Origin: Xylanivirga thermophila
GTDB lineage: Bacteria; Bacillota; Clostridia; Caldicoprobacterales; Xylanivirgaceae
NCBI RefSeq assembly: GCF_004138105.1
Contig: NZ_RXHQ01000026.1
Coordinates: 1 to 40,303 of the forward strand
Direction: 5' to 3'
Length of the DNA stretch: 40,303 bases
Shown here: positions 1 to 7,465 of the stretch, one piece after another
How positions within the stretch are numbered: the stretch's first letter is position 1
Layout of the letters: every line of letters begins with the position of its first letter
The notes under the pieces: model-generated
What the model was told of the DNA's origin: nothing
The model's input: only the letters and a program-made list of their open reading frames with translations
The model's database searches: none
Program-made: the position numbers and the translations under genes

Positions 1-6
1 TAAATT

Positions 7-123
7 TTCGGTGGCGATGGCGAAGGGGAAACACCTGTACCCATTCCGAACACAGCAGTTAAGCCCTTCAGCGCCGATGGTACTTGGGAGGAGACTCCCT
101 GGGAGAGTAGGACGCTGCCGGAT
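7..123 (+). rRNA. rrf: 5S ribosomal RNA
   Basis: This is 5S rRNA, part of the large ribosomal subunit. The recognisable core includes CGAACACAGCAGTTAAGC and the GGTACTTGGGAGG segment. The two ends pair (TCGGTGGC with GCTGCCGGA) to close the molecule. It lies at the window edge, so the 16S and 23S genes of the operon are probably just upstream. Ends are accurate to a few bases. Confidence 0.95.
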
Positions 124-133
124 TCTACATATT

Positions 134-180
134 AAAAGGAGACTTGGTGCAGAAATTTGTGCTGAGTCTCCTTTTTTAAT
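134..180 (+). terminator. rRNA operon terminator
   Basis: The arms AAGGAGACT and AGTCTCCTT form a hairpin followed by a T run, directly after 5S rRNA. It is a classic intrinsic terminator ending the rRNA operon. Confidence 0.85.
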
Positions 181-256
181 TATAAATTATAGGAGTTGGA
201 AGAACAATATAGTTATGATCTGTAAATTTATATAATTAGGAGTGAAAATATTTTAT

Positions 257-1819
257 ATGGGATTTGAAAATTTAGGTTTAAGCAAGAATGTAATGAAGGC
301 TATAGATGACATGGGTTTTGAAGAGCCTTCGAAGATACAGTCAGAGATAATACCAATAGTTTTAAAAGGCTTTGATGTAATTGGTCATGCGCAGACGGGA
401 ACAGGTAAGACATTTGCCTTTGGTGCACCGATTTTGAGCAAGCTTGATAGACCAAGGGATAGAATAAGTACATTGATTCTTACACCCACAAGGGAGTTGG
501 CAATCCAAGTAAATGACGAATTGGTGCGTATAGCCCAACATACAAGGGTTAGATTGTTACCTGTATATGGAGGTCAGCCTATAGATAGGCAGATGAGGGC
601 ATTAAAAAAAGGCGTAGATATTGTTGTTGGCACCCCAGGAAGGATCTTGGACCTTATAAGGAGGAAAAAACTAGATCTTGGGGGCATAAGTTTTCTTGTA
701 GTCGATGAAGCTGATGAAATGCTTAATATGGGATTTATTGATGATATAGAAGAAATAATAAGAAACTGCAATGCTATGAGGCAAACCATGCTTTTTTCTG
801 CCACCATGCCTGATGAAATTATTAAGCTTTCCAAGAAATATATGAAGGCGGATACAAAGCGTATATCAATAGTAAAAAACACTATGACAGTGTCTACCGT
901 AAGTCAATACTATTATGAAATAAGAAATCAGGATCGTTTTGAGTCGCTGTGCAGGATAATAGATGTTGAAGCACCTTCTACTGCCATTATATTCTGTAAA
1001 ACTAAAAAAGGTGTGGACAATTTAGTGGAATCCATGCAAGGTAGAGGTTATAATGTGGAAGGTATGCATGGGGATATGAATCAAAATCAAAGGATCAACA
1101 CTTTAAAGAAATTCAAGGCAGGTAGTATTGAATTTTTAGTTGCTACGGATGTAGCGGCAAGGGGATTGGATGTTGAAAATGTTTCACACGTAATAAATTA
1201 TGATCTTCCCCAGGATGTGGAGTCATATGTCCATAGAATTGGTAGAACTGGACGGGCTAATAAGGAAGGTATAGCTTATACATTGGTTACTGCAAGGGAA
1301 TATATGGCACTTAAACAGATAGAAAAGGCTACAAAGGGTAAGATAAGACGTAAAGAACTTCCTACACTAGATGAAATATTTTATGCAAAATATAATGATA
1401 TTCTAACCCGGGTGAAAGAAACATTAGAGCATGAAGAATATAAGAGATTTGTTCCACTTGCTGCAGAGCTTGATGATGAATTTAATCTGGTGGAAGTTGC
1501 TGCGGCTTTAATGCACATGATTTATGACAAAGAGGGGGGATACAAATACTCAGAGGACAATTTAAATGCACATAAAAGATATACAAGATTATTTTTGACA
1601 GTAGGCAGAAAGGATAAGGTAAATCCTAGGTTGTTGCTCCAGTTCCTTAAGGACAAAGGGAATGTAAACAGGGAGGATGTCGGTGATATAGACATATTAG
1701 ATAAGTTTACATTTATGGATGTATCCGAAAATGAAGCTAAAAATGTGTTAAAACGCTGTTCAGGAAAAAAACTTTGCGGCAGGAAGGTTAAGATTGCTGT
1801 ATCCAACTCTAAAAGGTAA
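257..1819 (+). CDS. DEAD-box ATP-dependent RNA helicase (DeaD/CshA/DbpA type)
   Basis: This cytoplasmic helicase uses ATP to remodel RNA, probably in ribosome assembly or mRNA turnover. All the core motifs are visible: Q motif (about residues 20-28), AQTGTGKT (45-52), PTRELA (77-82), TPGR, DEAD (150-153), SAT, DVAARGLDV and HRIGRTGR. The last 75 residues look like a DbpA-type RNA-binding domain, often associated with rRNA binding. A GTG at 242 is also in frame but overlaps the AGGAG ribosome site at 238-242, so I chose ATG at 257. Position next to an rRNA operon fits a ribosome role but proves nothing. The exact subfamily (cshA, dbpA or deaD) is open. Confidence 0.93.
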   Translation: MGFENLGLSKNVMKAIDDMGFEEPSKIQSEIIPIVLKGFDVIGHAQTGTGKTFAFGAPILSKLDRPRDRISTLILTPTRELAIQVNDELVRIAQHTRVRLLPVYGGQPIDRQMRALKKGVDIVVGTPGRILDLIRRKKLDLGGISFLVVDEADEMLNMGFIDDIEEIIRNCNAMRQTMLFSATMPDEIIKLSKKYMKADTKRISIVKNTMTVSTVSQYYYEIRNQDRFESLCRIIDVEAPSTAIIFCKTKKGVDNLVESMQGRGYNVEGMHGDMNQNQRINTLKKFKAGSIEFLVATDVAARGLDVENVSHVINYDLPQDVESYVHRIGRTGRANKEGIAYTLVTAREYMALKQIEKATKGKIRRKELPTLDEIFYAKYNDILTRVKETLEHEEYKRFVPLAAELDDEFNLVEVAAALMHMIYDKEGGYKYSEDNLNAHKRYTRLFLTVGRKDKVNPRLLLQFLKDKGNVNREDVGDIDILDKFTFMDVSENEAKNVLKRCSGKKLCGRKVKIAVSNSKR

Positions 1820-1822
1820 ATA

Positions 1823-1872
1823 TGTTGGAAAGGGACTCGATGCAGATGGTGTATCCGGTCTCTTTTAGTTTA
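1823..1872 (+). terminator. terminator after the helicase gene
   Basis: AAAGGGAC pairs with GTCTCTTT (one G-U pair) and is followed by a T-rich stretch. The loop is long and the T run is interrupted, so it is a moderate candidate. Confidence 0.55.
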
Positions 1873-2012
1873 TATACATATACTTTTCTTTTTGTACAAG
1901 CTCAGTATTATGGATAAAAATTTTGTTTTAAGTATTATATGTAATATGTTAAAATTATAATAAATATATTATTAGGTAATAAAATTTTATGTGTATGCAG
2001 AAAGGAGCAATT

Positions 2013-2573
2013 ATGGATTTAGTATTAATTTTATTACCACCTATTTTAATGATTTTGGATTATAGCCTTACTATGAAATCGGCAAATATGGTAAAAGGTA
2101 AGTATTCGGAACATTTTTCAGTGGAACAGTTTGAACTAAATCCTGTATGGCAAGAGGATGTATCCAAGGCAAAAAAGTTTAATATTAAGCATCTAATAAT
2201 GGTATTAATTGCAGCTGGATTAGCCTATAGTGTAGTTAAACTGTCTATTTTTGATGAATGGTCTTCTTATTTTGTACTTGGTATAATAATCATACCTTAT
2301 GCTACCATTGTGGGACGGCATATAAGCAATATATTAACCTTTAAATATGTGGAGAATTATTCTGATACATTACATGGCAAGTTGATAGTTGATTACATAT
2401 ATACATTAAAGCTTTCTCAGCATATGTTAATAGGTAATATTTTTGTGCTTTCTATTATCTATATCTGCACTTTTTCATCCTTTATATTAGGTGGGATATT
2501 AGGCTATTTTAGTTTGTATGTAAGCCATAGCATGTGGAAGGGCAAATATAAGAAGAAAAAGAAGGATAATTAA
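2013..2573 (+). CDS. small integral membrane protein of unknown function
   Basis: I do not recognise the family. The 186-residue product has a hydrophobic N-terminus, a soluble stretch of about 45 residues with FELNPVWQEDV, then hydrophobic segments near residues 61-80, 84-105 and 140-168, and ends in a lysine-rich tail (KGKYKKKKKDN) that would be cytoplasmic by the positive-inside rule. The start at ATG 2013 is set by AAAGGAG at 2001-2007; an in-frame ATG at 1989 lies before that site. It is followed 41 bp later by the aminopeptidase gene, so co-transcription is possible. Confidence 0.7.
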   Translation: MDLVLILLPPILMILDYSLTMKSANMVKGKYSEHFSVEQFELNPVWQEDVSKAKKFNIKHLIMVLIAAGLAYSVVKLSIFDEWSSYFVLGIIIIPYATIVGRHISNILTFKYVENYSDTLHGKLIVDYIYTLKLSQHMLIGNIFVLSIIYICTFSSFILGGILGYFSLYVSHSMWKGKYKKKKKDN

Positions 2574-2614
2574 TGTGCTATTGATAACAGTAACAATGAT
2601 TAAGGAGTGGTATT

Positions 2615-3847
2615 ATGGATAACTTTGATAATATGCTTGATAAATATGCAAAACTGGCAGTAGAAGTGGGAGTTAACATCCAAAAAAATCAAACCCTTGT
2701 AATAAACTCTCCAATAGAGTGTACAGATTTTGCAAGGTTGTTAGCAAAACATGCATATGCATTGGGCGCTAAGGATGTGCATGTAGAGTGGTATGATGAA
2801 GAGATGATGTTGATGAGATATATGAATGCTCCATATGAGGTATTTACTAAATTCCCAAAGTGGCAGGTAGACAAGATGGAAGGCTTTGCCGAAGAAGGAG
2901 CAGCATTTATCTCTGTGCTTGCCTCAGATCCTGAACTTTTAAAGGATGTGGATCCTAAAAAGATTGCTGAGGATAAAAAGACCAAAGGTGTTGCTCTAAA
3001 GGGATATATGGATAGGATTATGGCAGATGAGGTATGCTGGTCTGTAGTTTCTGTGCCAACTAAGGGTTGGGCTAAAAAAGTATTTGATGGATTACCTGGG
3101 GATGAGGCGGTGGATAAGCTGTGGAAGGCCATATTTAAGACAGTTAGGGCAGATCATGATGATATTATAACTGCATGGCAGCAGCATCTTGATAATTTGG
3201 AGAGAAGGGTAAAGTTCTTAAATGAAAAAAGGTTTAAAACACTACATTATATTTCTGAAGGCACCGATCTTACTATAGATCTCCCGCCTGATCACATATG
3301 GTGCGGTGGAGGAGAATACAGTCAGAAGGATGTATACTTTGTAGCCAATATTCCTACTGAAGAGGTATTTACTTTGCCCCATAAAACAGGGGTAAATGGC
3401 AAGGTAAGGAGTACTATGCCTTTAAACTATAATGGAAACCTTATAGAGGGATTTAGCTTAACATTTAAGGATGGCAAGGTGGTAGATTTTTCAGCCGATC
3501 GGGGGTATGATATATTAAAAGGTATATTGGAAACGGATGCAGGCTCTCTATACCTTGGTGAAGTGGCATTGGTGCCATATGATTCGCCCATATCAAACCT
3601 TGACATTATATTTTATAATACATTGTTTGATGAAAATGCTTCTTGTCATCTGGCACTTGGAGCTGCATATCCTACCTGCTTAAAGGGTGGAGCTTTCATG
3701 AGCAGGGATGCACTTAAAAAGGCGGGAGTAAATGACTCGGCCATCCATGAGGATTTTATGATAGGCAGCAATGATCTGGATATAATAGGCATTACAGCAG
3801 ATGGGAAAAAGATGCATATATTTAAGGATGGCAACTGGGCTTTTTAA
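2615..3847 (+). CDS. M29 family metallo-aminopeptidase (AmpS/PepS type)
   Basis: This enzyme removes N-terminal residues from peptides in the cytoplasm, using a two-metal centre. The expected ligands of the family are present: Glu in NIPTEEVFT, Glu in GEVALVPY, His in ASCHLALG, and His/Asp in IHEDFMIGS. The length of 410 residues is normal for M29. AAGGAG lies just before the ATG. The next gene is a close paralogue, which suggests a local duplication. Substrate preference cannot be read from the sequence. Confidence 0.92.
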   Translation: MDNFDNMLDKYAKLAVEVGVNIQKNQTLVINSPIECTDFARLLAKHAYALGAKDVHVEWYDEEMMLMRYMNAPYEVFTKFPKWQVDKMEGFAEEGAAFISVLASDPELLKDVDPKKIAEDKKTKGVALKGYMDRIMADEVCWSVVSVPTKGWAKKVFDGLPGDEAVDKLWKAIFKTVRADHDDIITAWQQHLDNLERRVKFLNEKRFKTLHYISEGTDLTIDLPPDHIWCGGGEYSQKDVYFVANIPTEEVFTLPHKTGVNGKVRSTMPLNYNGNLIEGFSLTFKDGKVVDFSADRGYDILKGILETDAGSLYLGEVALVPYDSPISNLDIIFYNTLFDENASCHLALGAAYPTCLKGGAFMSRDALKKAGVNDSAIHEDFMIGSNDLDIIGITADGKKMHIFKDGNWAF

Positions 3848-3867
3848 ATATTTGATAATAGGTTTTT

Positions 3868-3906
3868 ATAAAACTCCGGCTTTTTATGGGCTGGGGTTTT
3901 AATTTT
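3868..3906 (+). terminator. hairpin between the two M29 genes
   Basis: AAAACTCCGGC pairs with GCTGGGGTTTT (two G-U pairs) and is followed by AATTTTTA. It looks like an intrinsic terminator or attenuator between the paralogues, so the second copy may be expressed less or separately. Confidence 0.65.
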
Positions 3907-3926
3907 TATATAGGAGTGGATTGATC

Positions 3927-5150
3927 TTGAAGAGTATGATTGACGAGTATGCAAGGCTTATAGTGAGGGTAGGGGTAAATATTCAAAAGGGACAGACCCT
4001 TGTAATAACTTCCCCTATAGAGTGTGTGGACTTTATAAGGCTGGTAACAAAGCATGCTTATAATAGAGGTGCAAAGGATGTATATGTAGACTGGAGAGAT
4101 GATAAGATAACACGCATGAGGTATATGAATGCACCGTATGAAATATTTGATGTGTTCCCCAAATGGCACGCAGATGCCTTCGAGGATTTTGCTAAAGGAG
4201 GAGGGGCCTTTCTATCCATATTGGCACCTAACCCTGGGCTTTTAGACGGGGTGGATCCAGAGAGAATAGAGTTATCACATAGGGTACAATCATCTGGTTT
4301 TAAAGGCTTTATGGAATACAAGTTAACCAGTAAGGTGTGCTGGTGTGTAGCTTCGGTGCCTACAAAGGCATGGGCCAAGAAGGTATTTAAAGATCTTCCG
4401 GATGATGAGGCTTTGGATATGTTGTGGCAAGCCGTATTACAGACAGTAAGGGCTGATACGGGGGATATTATGGGGGCGTGGCGGGAGCATTTGGATAATT
4501 TTAAATCCAGGGTGGAATTTCTAAATAGCAAACGCTTCAAAATTCTTCATTATACAGCAAAGGATACTGATCTTAATATAGAATTGTCTCATAAACATGT
4601 ATGGGGCGGAGGAGGATACTATAGCCAAAGTGGTACATACTTTGTACCAAATATACCTACTGAGGAGATAGCTACTATACCAGTTAAAACAGGGGTAAAT
4701 GGGAAGGTAAAAAGCACCATGCCATTAAATTATGGCGGTGCTTTGATAGAGAATTTTTCTCTGACCTTTAAAGATGGGAAAGTGGTAAACTTTTCAGCTG
4801 AAAAAGGATATGATGCGTTAAAGCGTATAATAGAACTGGATGAAGGCTCTTCATATATGGGGGAAGTGGCCCTAGTTCCATGTAGTTCACCCATATCCCA
4901 ATTGGGCATTACCTTTTACAATACTTTATTTGACGAAAATGCCTCATGCCATCTGGCTTTAGGTGCTGCATCTCCCGGCTGTATACAAGGTGGTAATGAC
5001 ATGGGTAAAGAAGAACTGAGAAGATTAGGTGTGAATGAGTCAGGTATCCATGTGGATTTTATGGTGGGAAGCAAAGATTTGGACATAATAGGGGAAACGG
5101 AATCCGGTGAGCAGATACAGATATTTAGGGCAGGAGAATGGGCCTTTTAA
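3927..5150 (+). CDS. second M29 family metallo-aminopeptidase (tandem paralogue)
   Basis: This is a peptidase of the same family as its upstream neighbour, similar over the full length with all metal ligands kept (NIPTEEIATIP, GEVALVPC, ASCHLALG, IHVDFMVGS). There is no ATG near the ribosome site AGGAG (3912-3916). In-frame TTG codons sit at 3921 and 3927. I prefer 3927 for its 10-nt spacing and because the resulting N-terminus (KSMIDEYARL) aligns with the paralogue's (NMLDKYAKL); 3921 is the alternative. A TTG start and the hairpin upstream both suggest weaker expression than copy one. Confidence 0.9.
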   Translation: MKSMIDEYARLIVRVGVNIQKGQTLVITSPIECVDFIRLVTKHAYNRGAKDVYVDWRDDKITRMRYMNAPYEIFDVFPKWHADAFEDFAKGGGAFLSILAPNPGLLDGVDPERIELSHRVQSSGFKGFMEYKLTSKVCWCVASVPTKAWAKKVFKDLPDDEALDMLWQAVLQTVRADTGDIMGAWREHLDNFKSRVEFLNSKRFKILHYTAKDTDLNIELSHKHVWGGGGYYSQSGTYFVPNIPTEEIATIPVKTGVNGKVKSTMPLNYGGALIENFSLTFKDGKVVNFSAEKGYDALKRIIELDEGSSYMGEVALVPCSSPISQLGITFYNTLFDENASCHLALGAASPGCIQGGNDMGKEELRRLGVNESGIHVDFMVGSKDLDIIGETESGEQIQIFRAGEWAF

Positions 5151-5157
5151 ATATATC

Positions 5158-5186
5158 TTGACAGTTTAACAAAATGGCAATAAAAT
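5158..5186 (+). promoter_or_regulatory. sigma-A promoter of the aroF-tyrA operon
   Basis: TTGACA (5158-5163) and TAAAAT (5181-5186) are separated by exactly 17 bp. Transcription should begin near 5193, leaving a leader of about 60 nt before aroF. Confidence 0.7.
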
Positions 5187-5255
5187 TTTTTACAAGGTAG
5201 TACGGTATTAATGTAGGTCAAATGAGAAAAAATTTAGAAACAGGAGGATGGTAGT

Positions 5256-6269
5256 ATGGTAATTGTAATGAAATCAACAGCCACAAAGGAAGATATAAAG
5301 CAGATAGAGAGGTTGCTTGAAAGATTGGATCTAGGCGCCCATATTTCCACTGGAATGGAGCGCACCATAATAGGGGTAATAGGTGACAAACGCCTATTAG
5401 AAGGTGTGCCTTTAGAACTTATGTCGGGTGTTGATAAGCTGGTGCCGATAGTAGAACCGTATAAGCTGGCCAGCAGGACTTTTCAACCTGAGTCTTCGAT
5501 AATAAGGATAGGTAATTCAAGTATTGGCGGTGAGAAGCTTGCTGTTATTGCAGGCCCATGTGCAGTAGAAGGTGAAGAACAGATAATAGAAATAGCCAAA
5601 TATCTTAAATCCATGGGGGTAGAATTTATAAGGGGCGGTGCATACAAGCCCCGCACATCGCCCTATTCATTTCAGGGCTTGGAAGAGGAAGGTTTTAAAT
5701 TGTTAGCTCAGGCTAGGGAGGAAACGGGGCTTTTAGTGGTGTCTGAGGTTATATCCACTGAATTTTTGGATCAGGCTGCAAAATATATAGATGTTATACA
5801 GATAGGTGCTAGAAATATGCAGAATTTTCAGCTGCTTCGCGAGGTAGGAAGGCTGAAAAAACCCGTAGTATTAAAGCGTGGTCTTGCATCTACCATAGAA
5901 GAATGGTTAAACGCAGCAGAGTATATCATGAAGGAAGGGAATTATAATATAATTCTTTGTGAACGGGGTATACGGACATTTGAGACATATACAAGAAATA
6001 CGCTGGATTTAAGCAGTGTACCGGTTGTAAAGGAGCTTAGCCATTTACCCATTATAGTGGATCCAAGCCATGGCACTGGAAGGAGCAGCCTAGTTCGTCC
6101 AATGAGTCGGGCGGCCATAGGGGCGGGAGCTGATGGCCTTATGATAGAGATGCATCCTAATCCTAAGTTGGCATTGTCCGATGGACCCCAGTCCTTGGAT
6201 TTTAAAGAATTTGGTCTGCTGATGGAGGATATAAAAAGAATATCCCAGGTAGTGGGGCGGGAGATGTAG
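5256..6269 (+). CDS. aroF: 3-deoxy-7-phosphoheptulonate synthase (DAHP synthase, type I beta)
   Basis: This enzyme condenses phosphoenolpyruvate and erythrose 4-phosphate in the first step of the shikimate pathway to aromatic amino acids. The N-terminal 70 residues form the ferredoxin-like domain usual in AroF/AroG(H)-type enzymes of Firmicutes. The catalytic barrel shows AGPCAVE, RGGAYKPRTSPYSFQG, QIGARNMQN, VVLKRG and VDPSHGTGR, including the Cys, His and Glu (MIEMHPNP) expected to bind metal. AGGAGG precedes ATG 5256; a second ATG at 5268 is possible. The gene is 3 bp from tyrA, so the pair probably forms an operon. Confidence 0.95.
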   Translation: MVIVMKSTATKEDIKQIERLLERLDLGAHISTGMERTIIGVIGDKRLLEGVPLELMSGVDKLVPIVEPYKLASRTFQPESSIIRIGNSSIGGEKLAVIAGPCAVEGEEQIIEIAKYLKSMGVEFIRGGAYKPRTSPYSFQGLEEEGFKLLAQAREETGLLVVSEVISTEFLDQAAKYIDVIQIGARNMQNFQLLREVGRLKKPVVLKRGLASTIEEWLNAAEYIMKEGNYNIILCERGIRTFETYTRNTLDLSSVPVVKELSHLPIIVDPSHGTGRSSLVRPMSRAAIGAGADGLMIEMHPNPKLALSDGPQSLDFKEFGLLMEDIKRISQVVGREM

Positions 6270-6272
6270 AAT

Positions 6273-7373
6273 ATGGATATACAAAATATAGGCATTATAG
6301 GTCTCGGGGTTATAGGCGGTTCTTTGGCTAAAGCCATAAAGCGCTCTAGCCCTTTAACTTTCATAAAGGCTATGGATATGGATGCAAAAGCAATATCATC
6401 CGCCTTGGAGCATGGAGTCATAGATGAATCCTGTGACAAGTTTGAGGATATTGCTAGAGGATGTCAATTTATATTTCTATGTGTACCTGTAAACAGCATA
6501 AAGGATATATTATATGGCATAAGAGATTATATTTCTCCATCTACCATAGTGACCGATGTATGTAGCATTAAGGTGGATGTAATGTCATTAGCAGAGCGAA
6601 TTTTGCCCGATACTGTATACTTTATAGGGGGGCATCCCATGGCAGGCATGGAAGGGTCTGGATATCAATATAGCATGGCCCACCTATTTGAAAATGCATT
6701 TTATGTACTCACTGTGCCACAAGATGCCCCCATTGATGTGACAAAGGATATGATTAATGTAGTATCCATTATAGGGGCATTTCCACTTGTAATGGATGCT
6801 GATACCCATGATGAGATAGTAGGTGCGATAAGCCATCTCCCCCATGTGGTTGCAGCGGCACTCGTAAATACAGTAGCTCAATTAAATGATCCATCTAAGT
6901 TTAAGGAAAAACTGGCAGCAGGGGGTTTTAGGGATATAACACGTATTGCATCTTCTAATACTCGAATGTGGACTAGTATAAGCATATCAAATAGGGAAAA
7001 GCTATTGGAACTGATATTATCCATGATAGACAATCTTGAGGAATTTTATGATTTTCTCTATAGCGGAGAGTCTCAAAAGGTAGAACGGCTTTTTAAAAGG
7101 GCAAAGGATTATAGAGATGAACTACCATCTATTCAAAACAGGATTTCCATACCATATCATGAATTGTATGTAGATATTGAAGATAGACCGGGTACTATAG
7201 GAGATGTGACGTCCCTATTGGGGCGATATAATATTAATATAAAAAATGTGAGTATTATACACAGCAGGGAAGAAGATCCAGGGTGTTTGATATTATCATT
7301 ATTCGATAACACCCATGTAGACGAGGCCTTGTCGATTCTTATAGAGAAAGGTTATAGGGCATATAGACGATAA
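6273..7373 (+). CDS. tyrA: prephenate dehydrogenase with C-terminal ACT domain
   Basis: TyrA oxidatively decarboxylates prephenate to 4-hydroxyphenylpyruvate on the way to tyrosine. The NAD-binding fold opens with GLGVIGGSL. The catalytic region shows GGHPMAGMEGSGY and AISHLPHVVAAALV. The last 75 residues (from YVDIEDRPGTIGDV) form an ACT domain, which in this family usually senses tyrosine. The start lies 3 bp after the aroF stop, so translation is probably coupled. It has no chorismate mutase domain. Confidence 0.94.
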   Translation: MDIQNIGIIGLGVIGGSLAKAIKRSSPLTFIKAMDMDAKAISSALEHGVIDESCDKFEDIARGCQFIFLCVPVNSIKDILYGIRDYISPSTIVTDVCSIKVDVMSLAERILPDTVYFIGGHPMAGMEGSGYQYSMAHLFENAFYVLTVPQDAPIDVTKDMINVVSIIGAFPLVMDADTHDEIVGAISHLPHVVAAALVNTVAQLNDPSKFKEKLAAGGFRDITRIASSNTRMWTSISISNREKLLELILSMIDNLEEFYDFLYSGESQKVERLFKRAKDYRDELPSIQNRISIPYHELYVDIEDRPGTIGDVTSLLGRYNINIKNVSIIHSREEDPGCLILSLFDNTHVDEALSILIEKGYRAYRR

Positions 7374-7380
7374 TCAATAT

Positions 7381-7450
7381 AAAAAGCCCGTATCTGCAAT
7401 GGACGAGCGCCTGGCGGGGGGCTCCGATCCATTTGCAGACGGGCTTTTTA
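7381..7450. terminator. long bidirectional terminator
   Basis: A near-perfect inverted repeat lies between two convergent genes: AAAAAGCCCG with TCTGCAATGGA on the left, and TCCATTTGCAGA with CGGGCTTTTT on the right, plus a GC-rich inner part (GAGC with GCTC). T runs occur on both strands, so it can stop tyrA and the ABC permease transcripts alike. Confidence 0.85.
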
Positions 7451-7465
7451 ACGAGTTTAATAAAA

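Noticed and set aside
11-235. A 74-codon open frame at the window start
   Set aside because: It runs through the 5S rRNA and its terminator, so it is not a gene.
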